Positions 34,670 to 42,173 of a DNA stretch of 64,000 nt are shown one piece after another; position 1 is the stretch's first letter, and the number at the start of each line of letters is the position of its first letter. Position numbers and translations under genes: made by a program. The DNA lies in the NCBI GenBank assembly GCA_025998955.1, contig AP024676.1:3844001-3908000 (forward strand), given 5' to 3'. The notes below the pieces were generated by a model, which worked only from the letters and a program-made list of their open reading frames with translations, did not search any database and was not told the DNA's origin. This stretch comes from Candidatus Roseilinea sp. (GTDB lineage Bacteria; Chloroflexota; Anaerolineae; J036; Brachytrichaceae).

Positions 34670-35206
34670 ATGAAAGTCTTACTTTTGCAGGATGTGTATA
34701 ACCTCGGCCTGGCCGGCGAAGTGAAAACCGTCGCCGACGGCTACGGCCGCAATTACTTGTTGCCGCGCGGCTTGGCCGTACTGGCCACGCCAGCAGCGGT
34801 CAAACGTGCCGAGCGCATCAAGCAGGCCGCCATCGAGAAGCGCGCCCGCGAAAAGGCCGACACTGAGGCACTCGCTCAAGTGCTTTCCGGTATGAAGCTC
34901 ATCTTCAACGTCCGCACCGGTGAGAAGGGCAAGCTCTACGGCTCGATCACATCGGCGCAGATCGCCGACGCGATCGCCAAGAACCTCGGCAGCGAATTCG
35001 ACAAACGCAAAGTCGCGCTGCGCGAGCCGATTCGCGAAGTTGGCACGTATACGGTGCCCGTACGCCTGAGCGCAGAGGCGGCGCCGGCCGTCACCGTGAT
35101 CGTACAGCAAGAAGGCACCGCCGTCGCGACGAATGTGGCTGAATCGGCCGAGACAACCACACCGGAAACAGCGCCAGAAGCCGAAGCGGCAGAGCCCGCC
35201 GGCTGA
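34670..35206 (+). CDS. rplI: 50S ribosomal protein L9
   Basis: The 178-residue protein begins with the diagnostic L9 N-terminus (MKVLLLQDVYNLGLAGEVKTVADGYGRNYLLPRGLA). The connecting helix and the C-terminal RNA-binding domain (GEKGKLYGSITSAQIADAI, DKRKVAL) follow. Bacterial L9 is near 148 residues; here about 30 extra residues rich in Ala, Glu and Thr form an acidic tail. The start is fixed by homology; upstream in-frame codons would not fit L9. L9 binds 23S rRNA at the base of the L1 stalk. The usual partners rpsF, rpsR and dnaB are not adjacent. Confidence 0.95.
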   Translation: MKVLLLQDVYNLGLAGEVKTVADGYGRNYLLPRGLAVLATPAAVKRAERIKQAAIEKRAREKADTEALAQVLSGMKLIFNVRTGEKGKLYGSITSAQIADAIAKNLGSEFDKRKVALREPIREVGTYTVPVRLSAEAAPAVTVIVQQEGTAVATNVAESAETTTPETAPEAEAAEPAG

Positions 35207-35227
35207 GAACCTGAAAGGAGGGGATAG

Positions 35228-35590
35228 GTGGAACACAACCACGACGAGTGGCTCGGTGTGGAACTCGAAACGGATAGCGATTCTCAAGTCATCGAACTAC
35301 TCGCGGGTGACCTGACCTGTCCCCTCTGCGGCTCACCCTACGAGCCATCGGCGATCCACTTCATCCGCCAGCGCCTGAATACGGTCACGCTCGCCGTACA
35401 ATGCTATCGCTGTGGCGCCGGCAGTTTGATTGCTCTTCAACGCGACTCTGGACCCACACCGATCTCGTCTGAGTTGACCCCTAGCGAGCGTGCGTTCTTT
35501 GCCCGTCTGCCCCCGCTGGGCGACGCCGACGTGGCCCGCATCCGCCGGTTGCTGCGTGCGCATAGCGGTGACCTGCGCGACCTGCTCTGA
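35228..35590 (+). CDS. Small zinc-ribbon-like protein of unknown function
   Basis: This 120-residue protein has a GTG start behind AAAGGAGGGG. It has one putative zinc ribbon with two knuckles, CPLC (near residue 35) and CYRC (near residue 59), and an acidic N-terminus. The C-terminal part (LTPSERAFFARLPPLGDADVARIRRLLRAHSGDLRDLL) is helical and leucine-rich. I do not recognise a characterised family. It lies 21 bases after rplI and is probably cotranscribed with it. DNA, RNA or protein binding is possible. Confidence 0.7.
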   Translation: MEHNHDEWLGVELETDSDSQVIELLAGDLTCPLCGSPYEPSAIHFIRQRLNTVTLAVQCYRCGAGSLIALQRDSGPTPISSELTPSERAFFARLPPLGDADVARIRRLLRAHSGDLRDLL

Positions 35591-35591
35591 C

Positions 35592-36338
35592 TCACCACCG
35601 CTTGGGCGGCGCCAGCCTCAACACATCTTCGACGCGATTGGATTGATCCCGGAGCGGATTCAGTCGCACCACGCTAGCTGCCCGCGAAAATACGCGCCAT
35701 CCATCACATACGCGCATCAAAGCAAGGTCGGTCGTCTTGCGACGCTGACGTAGCGCAGTTTTGAGCGAGACGCCGCGTGTCACGTCCATTGTCAGAGATG
35801 CGACGAACGGCTGCGCATCCGCCGGCAGATCGAGCGCCATCAGCGCCAACGCCGCTTCGTCCGGCACGAGCGACTGGGCCTCACCTGTATGTTGAGATGA
35901 AGCAATGGCTGCGCCGACCACGCGCGCCCAACTCGCCGGCTGAGGCGTCTGCAGCCATGCCTCCACCGGCCGGTCCATGTCGAAGTCTCGCACGAACAGC
36001 ACCGGCTGCTCGCCGAACGGCGTCAGGCCGAACACTTCGGCGCGCGGCTGCTCGATAAAGTTATCCTCGATCCAGGCGAAGGCCGACATCTGGTCGAGCA
36101 ACGTATTGCGCTCGGTCATCACTGCGCCGACGAACAAGGGGAACGGGGCAGTCAGAATGGGCAGGCCGAAAAGCACGCGGGCCGTCGTTTCCGCGCAAGC
36201 GATTTTGCCATCTGCCGACAACCGGCGAGCCAGCGCGCCGGCGCAATTGCCGAAGATCAGCAACGCTGCACCTTGCGCCGTCGCCAGCGTGCAGCGCGCG
36301 TCGAGGTAAAGCAGTTGGTCGAACGACGTGAAGTTCAC
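35592..36338 (-). CDS. Protein of unknown function, 248 residues
   Basis: No family is recognised. The sequence is soluble, mixed alpha/beta, without signal peptide, TM helix or clear catalytic motif (begins NFTSFDQLLYLDARCTLATAQGAALLIFGNCAG, contains two Cys). The start is GTG at 36338, preceded by TAGCAT 6 bases upstream (leaderless arrangement). It converges with the zinc-ribbon gene, only 1 base between the ends, and follows the EAD pseudogene on the same strand. The base composition is normal for the window, which supports a real gene. Confidence 0.65.
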   Translation of the reverse strand: MNFTSFDQLLYLDARCTLATAQGAALLIFGNCAGALARRLSADGKIACAETTARVLFGLPILTAPFPLFVGAVMTERNTLLDQMSAFAWIEDNFIEQPRAEVFGLTPFGEQPVLFVRDFDMDRPVEAWLQTPQPASWARVVGAAIASSQHTGEAQSLVPDEAALALMALDLPADAQPFVASLTMDVTRGVSLKTALRQRRKTTDLALMRVCDGWRVFSRAASVVRLNPLRDQSNRVEDVLRLAPPKRW

Positions 36339-36352
36339 GCCCCAATGCTACT

Positions 36353-36655
36353 TCACCAGGGATAGCGCGGCCGCTTGGCCTTTGCCGCGTCGTAGAGCAC
36401 GTCGAAACGACCATCCCGGGTGAAGTAGTCAATCAATGCGCGCGACTTGCCGCCCTTGGTCTCGCCACCAGGCTATCCCAGTCCACGCCGAGCGTGAAGG
36501 CCAGCTCCTCCTTCAGCACCGCCTGCCGCGCCGAACTTCTTGATGATGAGCAACTTCAAGCCTTGATAGGCATCCTGGATCGCCTGAGGCACGACTTCCT
36601 GAGCCGCCGCTGCGCCGGCGATGAGCGCGCGAGCGATGATGGCCAGTGGATTCAC
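36353..36655 (-). pseudogene. Remnant of a small effector-associated-domain (EAD)-like protein, two compensating frameshifts
   Basis: The gene starts at a GTG (36655) with AAAGGGGGTG and a TACAAT box (36675-36680) upstream. The first part reads NPLAIIARALIAGAAAAQEV, then QAIQDAYQGLKLLIIKKFG. Near 36520 the frame must shift by one to read AVLKEELAFTLGVDWDSL. Near 36472 it returns to the first frame to read PGGETKGGKSRALIDYF and ends in AKRPRYPW-stop. The second half has the pattern of effector-associated domains of Chloroflexota and cyanobacterial conflict systems (LGVDY-x-L-PG-x-x-K-x-x-KARELI...GRL...RP). The total length, 303 bases, is a multiple of three, so the two indels cancel. Decay is likely; two sequencing errors are the alternative. 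Confidence 0.6.
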
Positions 36656-36710
36656 ATGCACCCCCTTTGTGTAGATTGTAAACACGCCGGCCAAGCACGA
36701 GCGCGAACCC

Positions 36711-37463
36711 TCATTTGAACTCCACGCGCCGGCCGGTGAGAAGGGCAATGCTTCTGGCTAGGAGCACGAGTGCAGCGATCACCACGAGGTCAATGAACGC
36801 CGTGAGCGCGAAGGCGGCCGTCAACCAGCGCGCAGCATCCTGGGCAAAAGGGGCAACAGCCGAAATTAGACCGGTGCCGCCCACGAGGAGTAGCGCTGCG
36901 CCGAAGATGGCTATGAACCCGATCACCGGCGGCCACGACTGTGTGTCCGACGACGACGGCATCATGCTGTTCGCGATGGCGAACACTATGTAGATCCACA
37001 GCCATGAGTCAGTTGCGCGAGGCAGGGCGAGCAGCCGGTCAATCACCCCTTGCGTGCTGCCGTCGGCTAGGGCCAACTGCATCGAGCCCAGGTCGAACAC
37101 CAGCGCACCGATGAGGATGAGGGCGGCGATGCCGCTGAACAAGGGTGCAGCACCGATCAGGCTGGTGCGTAAGGCATCGCTGCGCAACACTTCGACGTAG
37201 CCCAAGCGCACCACGCCGTTACGCTGGCGCTCCGGTCGCAGCGACAACCGTCGCACGCGCACGCCCAGCAACGCCGCCATCACGGCATGACTCACTTCAT
37301 GCAGCGCCACGCCCGGCAGCAACACCAGCGAGTACAGCAGCGTTGCTGCTTCGATGTGACCGGTCAACAGCAGAAAGACTTCCTGCAGGCGACGATGGAC
37401 GAACCGCTCCAGCACCAGCACCGCGCCGAAAGCGATGAGGAAGAGGAGGAAGGTGAGAAGCAC
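36711..37463 (-). CDS. M50-like membrane metalloprotease
   Basis: This 250-residue protein has about six TM helices and the zinc motif HEVSH (HExxH, near residue 55) inside a helix (LLPGVALHEVSHAVMAALLGVRVRRLSL). A second conserved site is NSMMPSSSDTQSWP near residue 166, where M50 site-2 proteases have their NPDG-type motif, here altered. No PDZ domain is present. Site-2 proteases cut membrane proteins within the bilayer, often releasing anti-sigma factors; the substrate is unknown. tpiA lies 4 bases upstream on the same strand, so both are probably cotranscribed. Confidence 0.75.
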   Translation of the reverse strand: MLLTFLLFLIAFGAVLVLERFVHRRLQEVFLLLTGHIEAATLLYSLVLLPGVALHEVSHAVMAALLGVRVRRLSLRPERQRNGVVRLGYVEVLRSDALRTSLIGAAPLFSGIAALILIGALVFDLGSMQLALADGSTQGVIDRLLALPRATDSWLWIYIVFAIANSMMPSSSDTQSWPPVIGFIAIFGAALLLVGGTGLISAVAPFAQDAARWLTAAFALTAFIDLVVIAALVLLARSIALLTGRRVEFK

Positions 37464-37467
37464 CGCT

Positions 37468-38226
37468 TCACAGATTCCCTTTGGCCGCCCGGACGATGGC
37501 GATGAAGTCCTCGGCCTTCAGGCTCGCACCGCCCACCAGGGCGCCGTCCACATCGGGCTGGCGCAAGATTTCAGGCGCGTTCGCCGGCGTGACGCTGCCG
37601 CCGTACTGGATGCGCATCTCCTCGGCTGGTGCCCCGAACAAGTCGCGAAGCTGGGCGCGCACAAAGGCACAGCGCTGCTGGGCGTCGTCTGCTGTGGCCG
37701 CCCGGCCAGTGCCGATAGCCCACACCGGCTCATAAGCGATGACGACCTTCGTTGCATCTTCAGCGGCGACGCCGGCCAGGTCGGCGCGCAACTGCCGTGC
37801 AAGCACTGCTTCGGTCTCGCCGCACTCGTTCTGCTCCAGCGTCTCGCCGATGCACAGGATGGGCCGCAGGCCGTGTCGCAGCGCAGCGAGCACCTTGCGG
37901 TTGATGAAAGCATCGCTTTCGCCGAAATGTTGGCGCCGCTCGGAATGGCCGAGGATGACGTAGTCGGCCAGGCCGGCCAGCATCACCGGCGAGATTTCGC
38001 CGGTGAACGCGCCTTTGTCTTGATCGTGCATGTTCTGCGCACCGAGTTTGATCATCGTGTTGGCAATCGCCGACTTGACCGCCGTCAACGCTACGAACGG
38101 CGGACACAACGCCACCTCCGTCTCGCGCACTGCGCGCAGCCCGGTAATCAACTCGATGGCCAGGTCATAGGCCTCGCTCACCGTCTTGTTCATCTTCCAG
38201 TTGCCGGCAATGAATTGTGTTCGCAT
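37468..38226 (-). CDS. tpiA: Triosephosphate isomerase
   Basis: The 252-residue TIM-barrel enzyme interconverts dihydroxyacetone phosphate and glyceraldehyde 3-phosphate. Seen: the N-terminal FIAGNWKMNKT with the catalytic Lys, the electrophile His in ILGHSERRQHFGE, the catalytic Glu in VIAYEPVWAIGTG (the TIM signature) and the phosphate-binding loop IQYGGSVTPANAPE and GALVGGASL. The length is normal. The ATG at 38226 is preceded by GGGAGC. The other lower-glycolysis genes (gap, pgk) are not adjacent. Confidence 0.97.
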   Translation of the reverse strand: MRTQFIAGNWKMNKTVSEAYDLAIELITGLRAVRETEVALCPPFVALTAVKSAIANTMIKLGAQNMHDQDKGAFTGEISPVMLAGLADYVILGHSERRQHFGESDAFINRKVLAALRHGLRPILCIGETLEQNECGETEAVLARQLRADLAGVAAEDATKVVIAYEPVWAIGTGRAATADDAQQRCAFVRAQLRDLFGAPAEEMRIQYGGSVTPANAPEILRQPDVDGALVGGASLKAEDFIAIVRAAKGNL

Positions 38227-38305
38227 GATGCTCCCGTGATCCAGAATGTGCACGTATTGTCCATCATCTCGTCAGGGGGCAGGCCGCTTCGAGTGGTTCG
38301 ACCGC

Positions 38306-39334
38306 TCAGGCTAAACCCGAGCGAATCAAGCGCGGGGCGAGTTTGAGATAGACAGCATACGCAAGGGACGACGGCGCAAAGTCCCAAGCGCCGAGGCCCT
38401 CGACGAAGCGCGCCCCGAAGCCTTCCTTGAAGCGATACACGCCCCACATCGCATCACCCTCGTCGAGCTTATCCGGCGCGCCCCACCAGTCATAGAGGGT
38501 GCAGCCTTGGTCGCGCGCCCAACGCATCGCCGCCCACTGCAGCAGATAGTTCGGCATGTGCTCGCGGCCCACCGAGCGCGACATGCCGTAGAAGTACCAC
38601 GCGCGATCGGCAAAGCAAAGCAGCACTAACCCGGCCAGCGCCTGCCCCTCATGCTCTGCAACGAACGCGACGCCCTTCAACGCCCGCCACGCATCAAAGT
38701 AGTATGCCCCCTCGCGAATGACGAACCCATCGCGTTGGGCCGTTTCGGCATACATATCGTAGAGCAAATGCGCGTCGGCGTCGCCGATCGGCATGATCAC
38801 GCGCACACGCACGCCGCGCTTCTCTGCCAAGCGCACGTTGTAACGCGTCTTGGGCTTCATCGCCGCCAGCAACACGTCGTCACTTCGGCGGAGATCGGTG
38901 TGCATGGTATTGCGAAACTGGACTTGCGCAGGCGAGTAGCGCCAGCCACGCGCAGCCAGCAACGCCCGGCGCCGGTTGAGCACGTCTCCATCATCCGGCG
39001 CTGCCGGATCGCCGTCCATCTTCACCCAGATCGCACGTTGTGCCTGAGCGCGCTGCTCCAACAGCGCCAGTGCCTCATCGAACGCATCGTCGTCGGCAGC
39101 GATCGGTCCTTTGGGCGCATACAACACGCAGAAGGGCAACCGGCGGATGCGACGCATCAACACCTGCACCGCCGCGCGCGGACCTCCGCTGGCGTCGCTC
39201 AGCAACCAGCGTTCCGCTGTCCAGCCCCAGCGCGACTTGAAGTCGCCCCACGCCCACGACTGGAGCAGATGCGGCATGGGAAGCGCACGCAACGCCCCGT
39301 CCCACAAGCGCGCATCGTGCACCTGCGTCCACAT
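38306..39334 (-). CDS. FemAB-like aminoacyl/peptidyl transferase (GNAT fold)
   Basis: This protein of about 342 residues has the FemX/FemAB pattern: HLLQSWAWGDFKSRWGW at the N-terminus, KPKTRYNVRLAEKRGVRVR in the centre and AGLVLLCFADRAWYFYGMSRSVGREHMPNYLLQWAAMRWARDQGCTLYDWWG near the C-terminus, where the second GNAT domain binds tRNA or lipid II. In other bacteria these enzymes add amino acids to the peptidoglycan stem peptide. I chose the ATG at 39334 (MWTQVHDARLWDGAL); the ATG at 39352 lies within the U-tract of the upstream ribosomal terminator. TATGAT (39348-39353, complement) is 13 bases upstream. Confidence 0.82.
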   Translation of the reverse strand: MWTQVHDARLWDGALRALPMPHLLQSWAWGDFKSRWGWTAERWLLSDASGGPRAAVQVLMRRIRRLPFCVLYAPKGPIAADDDAFDEALALLEQRAQAQRAIWVKMDGDPAAPDDGDVLNRRRALLAARGWRYSPAQVQFRNTMHTDLRRSDDVLLAAMKPKTRYNVRLAEKRGVRVRVIMPIGDADAHLLYDMYAETAQRDGFVIREGAYYFDAWRALKGVAFVAEHEGQALAGLVLLCFADRAWYFYGMSRSVGREHMPNYLLQWAAMRWARDQGCTLYDWWGAPDKLDEGDAMWGVYRFKEGFGARFVEGLGAWDFAPSSLAYAVYLKLAPRLIRSGLA

Positions 39335-39341
39335 CGCGATA

Positions 39342-39385
39342 AGAAAAATCATAAGGGCGAAGCATTCGCAAGGATGCTTCGCCCT
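39342..39385 (-). terminator. Rho-independent terminator of the ribosomal operon
   Basis: A perfect 12-bp stem (AGGGCGAAGCAT / ATGCTTCGCCCT, 39354-39365 and 39374-39385) is followed, on the minus strand, by TATGATTTTTCTT. It lies 34 bases after the rplL stop. It is the only hairpin in the window with a convincing U-tract. Confidence 0.85.
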
Positions 39386-39419
39386 CCCAAGGTGCAGAAT
39401 CTGACGTGCAACGACGCCT

Positions 39420-39809
39420 TCACTTGATGATGACCTTGGCGCCGACCTCTTCGAGCTTCTTCTTGGTCTCTTCGGCCGTCTCCTTCGAAACGCCGGACTG
39501 GATCACCGACTTGGGCGCTTCCACTAGGTCCTTGGCCTCTTTCAAACCGAGGTTGGTGATAGCGCGCACGACCTTGATCACTTCGATCTTCTTCGGACCG
39601 ATGTCCTCGAACACCACGTCGAATTCGGTCTTCTCCTCCGCCGGAGCGGCAGCCCCAGCCCCTGCAGCCGCCGGCGCTGCACCCGCCACCATGACCGGAG
39701 CAGCGGCAGCCGTCACGCCCCACTTCTCCTCAAGCATTTTCTTCAGCTGCGCCGCTTCCAGCAGCGTCAGGCTATTCAACTGTTCGACGATCGCATTCAA
39801 ATCTGCCAT
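39420..39809 (-). CDS. rplL: 50S ribosomal protein L7/L12
   Basis: The 129-residue protein has the L12 N-terminal dimerisation helix ([26 protein letters not shown]), an Ala-rich hinge of about 25 residues and the C-terminal factor-binding domain ([71 protein letters not shown]). L12 dimers bind L10 and recruit elongation factors. GAGGAGAAG is the Shine-Dalgarno. It is separated from rplJ by a 100-base short-unit repeat region, longer than usual. Confidence 0.97.
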   Translation of the reverse strand: MADLNAIVEQLNSLTLLEAAQLKKMLEEKWGVTAAAAPVMVAGAAPAAAGAGAAAPAEEKTEFDVVFEDIGPKKIEVIKVVRAITNLGLKEAKDLVEAPKSVIQSGVSKETAEETKKKLEEVGAKVIIK

Positions 39810-39823
39810 TTGTGCTTCTCCTC

Positions 39824-39895
39824 GATGACGATTGATGATCCATGATCATGGTTCACCGATCGTCAATCATCAATCTCTAATCTCTAATCTCTGAT
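39824..39895. repeat. Short-unit inverted repeat between rplJ and rplL
   Basis: The arms at 39824-39841 and 39858-39876 pair imperfectly around the perfect palindrome CCATGATCATGG (39840-39851). On the right the repeat continues as TCTCTAA, TCTCTAA, TCTCTGA units. The insertion sits where rplJ and rplL are usually close together. Confidence 0.6.
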
Positions 39896-39909
39896 CCCCA
39901 TGTTCCGAC

Positions 39910-40443
39910 TCACGCCTCTTTCGGCGTTTCCTTGTCAATCCTCGCCTGCAAGGCATACATCACACTGCCGATAGCGGCGTTGAGCACGCCGACGAGGTTC
40001 GATGCCGGCGCCGAGATCGCACCGATGAGCTGCGCGCGCAATGTATCCAGTGACGGCAACGACGCCAGAGCTTCGACTTCCTCCTTCGTGATGGCCTTGC
40101 CGCTCAGCACACCGCCGACGACCTTGAGCTTTTCGAACTCTTTGGTCAACTCGCCGAGGGCCTTCGCCACCGCCGCTGGATCTTTGAAGCAGAAGCTCAT
40201 CGCGGTCGTGCCGGTCAGCCATTCGGCAGGCACATCGTAGCCGGCGTCTTTCAAGGCGCGGCGCACCAATGTGTTCTTGGTGACGTGGAACTCGGCCTGC
40301 GCGCTACGCATCTGGCTACGCACCTTGTCGAGCTCGGGCATCTTCAAGCCGCCGTAATGGGTGATGATCATCGCTTGGCTCTTGCCGATCAGCTCGGCAT
40401 ATTCGGCGACGATGCTCTCTTTCTTCTCTCTTGAGATTGCCAA
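39910..40443 (-). CDS. rplJ: 50S ribosomal protein L10
   Basis: The 177-residue protein has the L10 pattern AISREKKESIVAEYAELIGKSQAMIITHYGGLKMPELDKVRSQMR and TKNTLVRRALKDAGYD. It carries the C-terminal helix that binds L12 dimers (LASLPSLDTLRAQLIGAISAPASNLVGVLNAAIGSVMYALQARID). The start codon is TTG (40443) behind a strong GAGGAGGTGAAG. A structured leader upstream probably mediates L10-L12 feedback. Confidence 0.96.
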   Translation of the reverse strand: MAISREKKESIVAEYAELIGKSQAMIITHYGGLKMPELDKVRSQMRSAQAEFHVTKNTLVRRALKDAGYDVPAEWLTGTTAMSFCFKDPAAVAKALGELTKEFEKLKVVGGVLSGKAITKEEVEALASLPSLDTLRAQLIGAISAPASNLVGVLNAAIGSVMYALQARIDKETPKEA

Positions 40444-40445
40444 GT

Positions 40446-40650
40446 CTTCACCTCCTCATCTAGTCCTTCACAGCAAAGGAAAATCAATTGCGCCCCGACC
40501 GGTGACAGGCCGAGGCGCACATCGCTCATGTGAACTCCGCAGGCAGATGCCTGCGAGCGTGTCCTTTCGCTTGTGCATCCCACCTATACGGGCGCTATTT
40601 ACATCCCTTTGTTCAGGGAGACCCGTAGTCACCGGCAGTTGCAGACTCAA
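40446..40650 (-). promoter_or_regulatory. Putative L10-type autoregulatory leader of rplJ-rplL
   Basis: About 200 transcribed bases lie between a TATAGT -10 box (40651-40656, complement) and rplJ. They contain several potential stems, including GCAGGC-ATCT-GCCTGC and the pairing around TCTCCCT-GAACA-AAGGGA with TAAATAGCGCCCG after it. Position, length and the unpaired purine-rich elements fit the L10 leader class, in which L10(L12)4 represses its own mRNA. I cannot compute the fold. Confidence 0.5.
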
Positions 40651-40704
40651 ACTATACCACAATCACATCACTGACCGTGTACGCGGGGGTGCATTCGCCA
40701 ACGA

Positions 40705-40800
40705 GGGCAGATCCGCCCCGGCGTAAACGCCTGGGCTGAAAGGGGCGGGATGCGCGCGGCTTGCCCGTATGCTCAGCGCTGGGATTGATCCCAGTCCGCG
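40705..40800. repeat. Dispersed repeat, copy B (inverted relative to copy A)
   Basis: It matches the reverse complement of about 34415-34505 over some 90 bases, including GGCGTAAACGCC and GGGATGCGCGCGGCTTGCCC. It lies between the rplA end and the rplJ promoter. The remaining intergenic bases up to 40872 show no gene. Confidence 0.75.
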
Positions 40801-40872
40801 CTCCCCCATTTTGAAATGCACCCTGTATGCGCGTAGGGACAACGAGTTATGCGGAGCGCGTCGGGCGCATAT

Positions 40873-41586
40873 CTATGCGGATGCGCGCACCAGCGAGGTC
40901 GGGTCTACGCGCACCCCTGGCCCCATCGTCGAGGTCAGCGTGATGCGCTTCATATAGGTGCCTTTCGCCGCCGCAGGCTTGGCTTTGTTCACTGCATCGA
41001 GGAAGGCGATGAGATTCTCGTTGAGCGCCTGGGGGCTGAAGCTCACCTTGCCCACCGGCACGTGCAAATTGCCCGTCTTGTCCAGACGAAATTCGACGCG
41101 ACCGGCGCGCGCTTCTTTGATTACACGCGGAATGTCGTCGGGCTGCACCACCGTGCCGGCTTTCGGGTTGGGCATTAGGCCACGCGGGCCGAGTACTTTG
41201 CCCAAGCGACCGACCTTGCCCATCATGTCAGGCGTCGCGATTGCCACATCGAAATCGGTGAAGCCGTCCTGAATCTTCTTGATCCATTCGTCAGTGTCGG
41301 CCACGATGTCGGCACCGGCTTCCCGCGCAATCCGCGCACCTTCACCCTGAGCGAACACCAGCACACGCACCGTCTTGCCCAGGCCATTGGGCAGCACCAC
41401 CACACCGCGCACCTGCTGATCGGCCTGGCGCGGGTCTACGCCTAAGCGGACATGGCACTCGACGGTCGCGTCGAACTTCGTGAAGCTGGTGTCCTTGACG
41501 AGTTGCACCGCTTCAGTGGTCGAATACAGCTTGTTCCGATCTACTTTCTCTGCTGCAGCGAGATATTTCTTGCCTGCTTTCGCCAT
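40873..41586 (-). CDS. rplA: 50S ribosomal protein L1
   Basis: The 237-residue protein has the L1 landmarks [97 protein letters not shown] and [21 protein letters not shown]. It binds the mobile L1 stalk of 23S rRNA and is known to repress its own mRNA. The start at 41586 is fixed by homology; AAGGAGT lies upstream. It is preceded by a leader almost identical to that of rplK. Confidence 0.97.
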   Translation of the reverse strand: MAKAGKKYLAAAEKVDRNKLYSTTEAVQLVKDTSFTKFDATVECHVRLGVDPRQADQQVRGVVVLPNGLGKTVRVLVFAQGEGARIAREAGADIVADTDEWIKKIQDGFTDFDVAIATPDMMGKVGRLGKVLGPRGLMPNPKAGTVVQPDDIPRVIKEARAGRVEFRLDKTGNLHVPVGKVSFSPQALNENLIAFLDAVNKAKPAAAKGTYMKRITLTSTMGPGVRVDPTSLVRASA

Positions 41587-41593
41587 CGAAATT

Positions 41594-41629
41594 ACTCCTT
41601 GTGGTTCCAACGAGCGAATGCTCTCCCAC
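41594..41629 (-). promoter_or_regulatory. Predicted L1-binding leader of rplA
   Basis: Read on the minus strand: GTGGGAGAGC, a small hairpin (GAGC...GCTC), then CCACAAGGAGT just before the ATG. The outer GTGG can pair with CCAC next to the Shine-Dalgarno. This layout fits known L1 operator mimics of the 23S L1 site, and the same element is found before rplK (42099-42133). Confidence 0.55.
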
Positions 41630-41637
41630 GTTACCAA

Positions 41638-41663
41638 GGTTGCGCGCCCGTGAGCGCGCAACC
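41638..41663 (-). terminator. Perfect hairpin between rplK and rplA
   Basis: GGTTGCGCGC (41638-41647) and GCGCGCAACC (41654-41663) form a 10-bp stem with a 6-base loop just after rplK. No U-tract follows, so attenuation or processing is more likely than full termination. Confidence 0.55.
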
Positions 41664-41667
41664 GCTT

Positions 41668-42093
41668 TCAGTCCACGACCTCCACGCCCATGCTGCGGGC
41701 CGTGCCCATCACTTGCTTCATCGCGCCTTCCAGATCAACTGCGTTCAGATCCTTCATCTTCATCTCAGCGATTTCCTTGACCTGCGCCTTGGTGATCTTG
41801 CCGACCTTGTTGCGGTTCGGCATGGCCGAACCCTTTTCGATGCCCGCCGCCTTGCGAATGAGCTGCGCAGTCGGCGGCGTGCCCAGCGTGAAGGTGAACG
41901 AGTTGTCCGTATAGACGGTGATCTTGGCCGGGATGATATAACCTGCCATCGAGGCCGTGCGCGCGTTGTATTCCTTGCAGAACATCATCAGGTTGATGCC
42001 ATGCGGCGCGAGCGACGGGCCGATCGGCGGCGCCGGACTGGCCTTGCCCGCCTCGATTTGAATGCTGACGACTGACTTGACTTTCTTTGCCAT
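41668..42093 (-). CDS. rplK: 50S ribosomal protein L11
   Basis: The 141-residue protein has the L11 signature [45 protein letters not shown] and the C-terminal RNA-binding domain ([44 protein letters not shown]). It binds the GTPase-associated region of 23S rRNA and is needed for the stringent response. CAAGGAGTG precedes the ATG. First gene of the rplK-rplA pair, behind nusG. Confidence 0.97.
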   Translation of the reverse strand: MAKKVKSVVSIQIEAGKASPAPPIGPSLAPHGINLMMFCKEYNARTASMAGYIIPAKITVYTDNSFTFTLGTPPTAQLIRKAAGIEKGSAMPNRNKVGKITKAQVKEIAEMKMKDLNAVDLEGAMKQVMGTARSMGVEVVD

Positions 42094-42098
42094 GGTTC

Positions 42099-42133
42099 AC
42101 TCCTTGTGGTCAAACGAGCTTGCACTCTCCCAC
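42099..42133 (-). promoter_or_regulatory. Predicted L1-binding leader of rplK
   Basis: Minus strand GTGGGAGAGTGCAAGCTCG, then CCACAAGGAGT, equals the rplA leader (41594-41629) at most positions, with the same GTGG/CCAC pairing around an inner hairpin and the Shine-Dalgarno. Confidence 0.6.
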
Positions 42134-42146
42134 ACCATCCTGCCTC

Positions 42147-42168
42147 TCGCTCGGTTCGCGGCGAGCGA
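42147..42168 (-). terminator. Hairpin between nusG and rplK
   Basis: TCGCTCG (42147-42153) and CGAGCGA (42162-42168) form a perfect 7-bp stem just after the nusG stop. No U-tract. Confidence 0.4.
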
Positions 42169-42173
42169 AAGCG

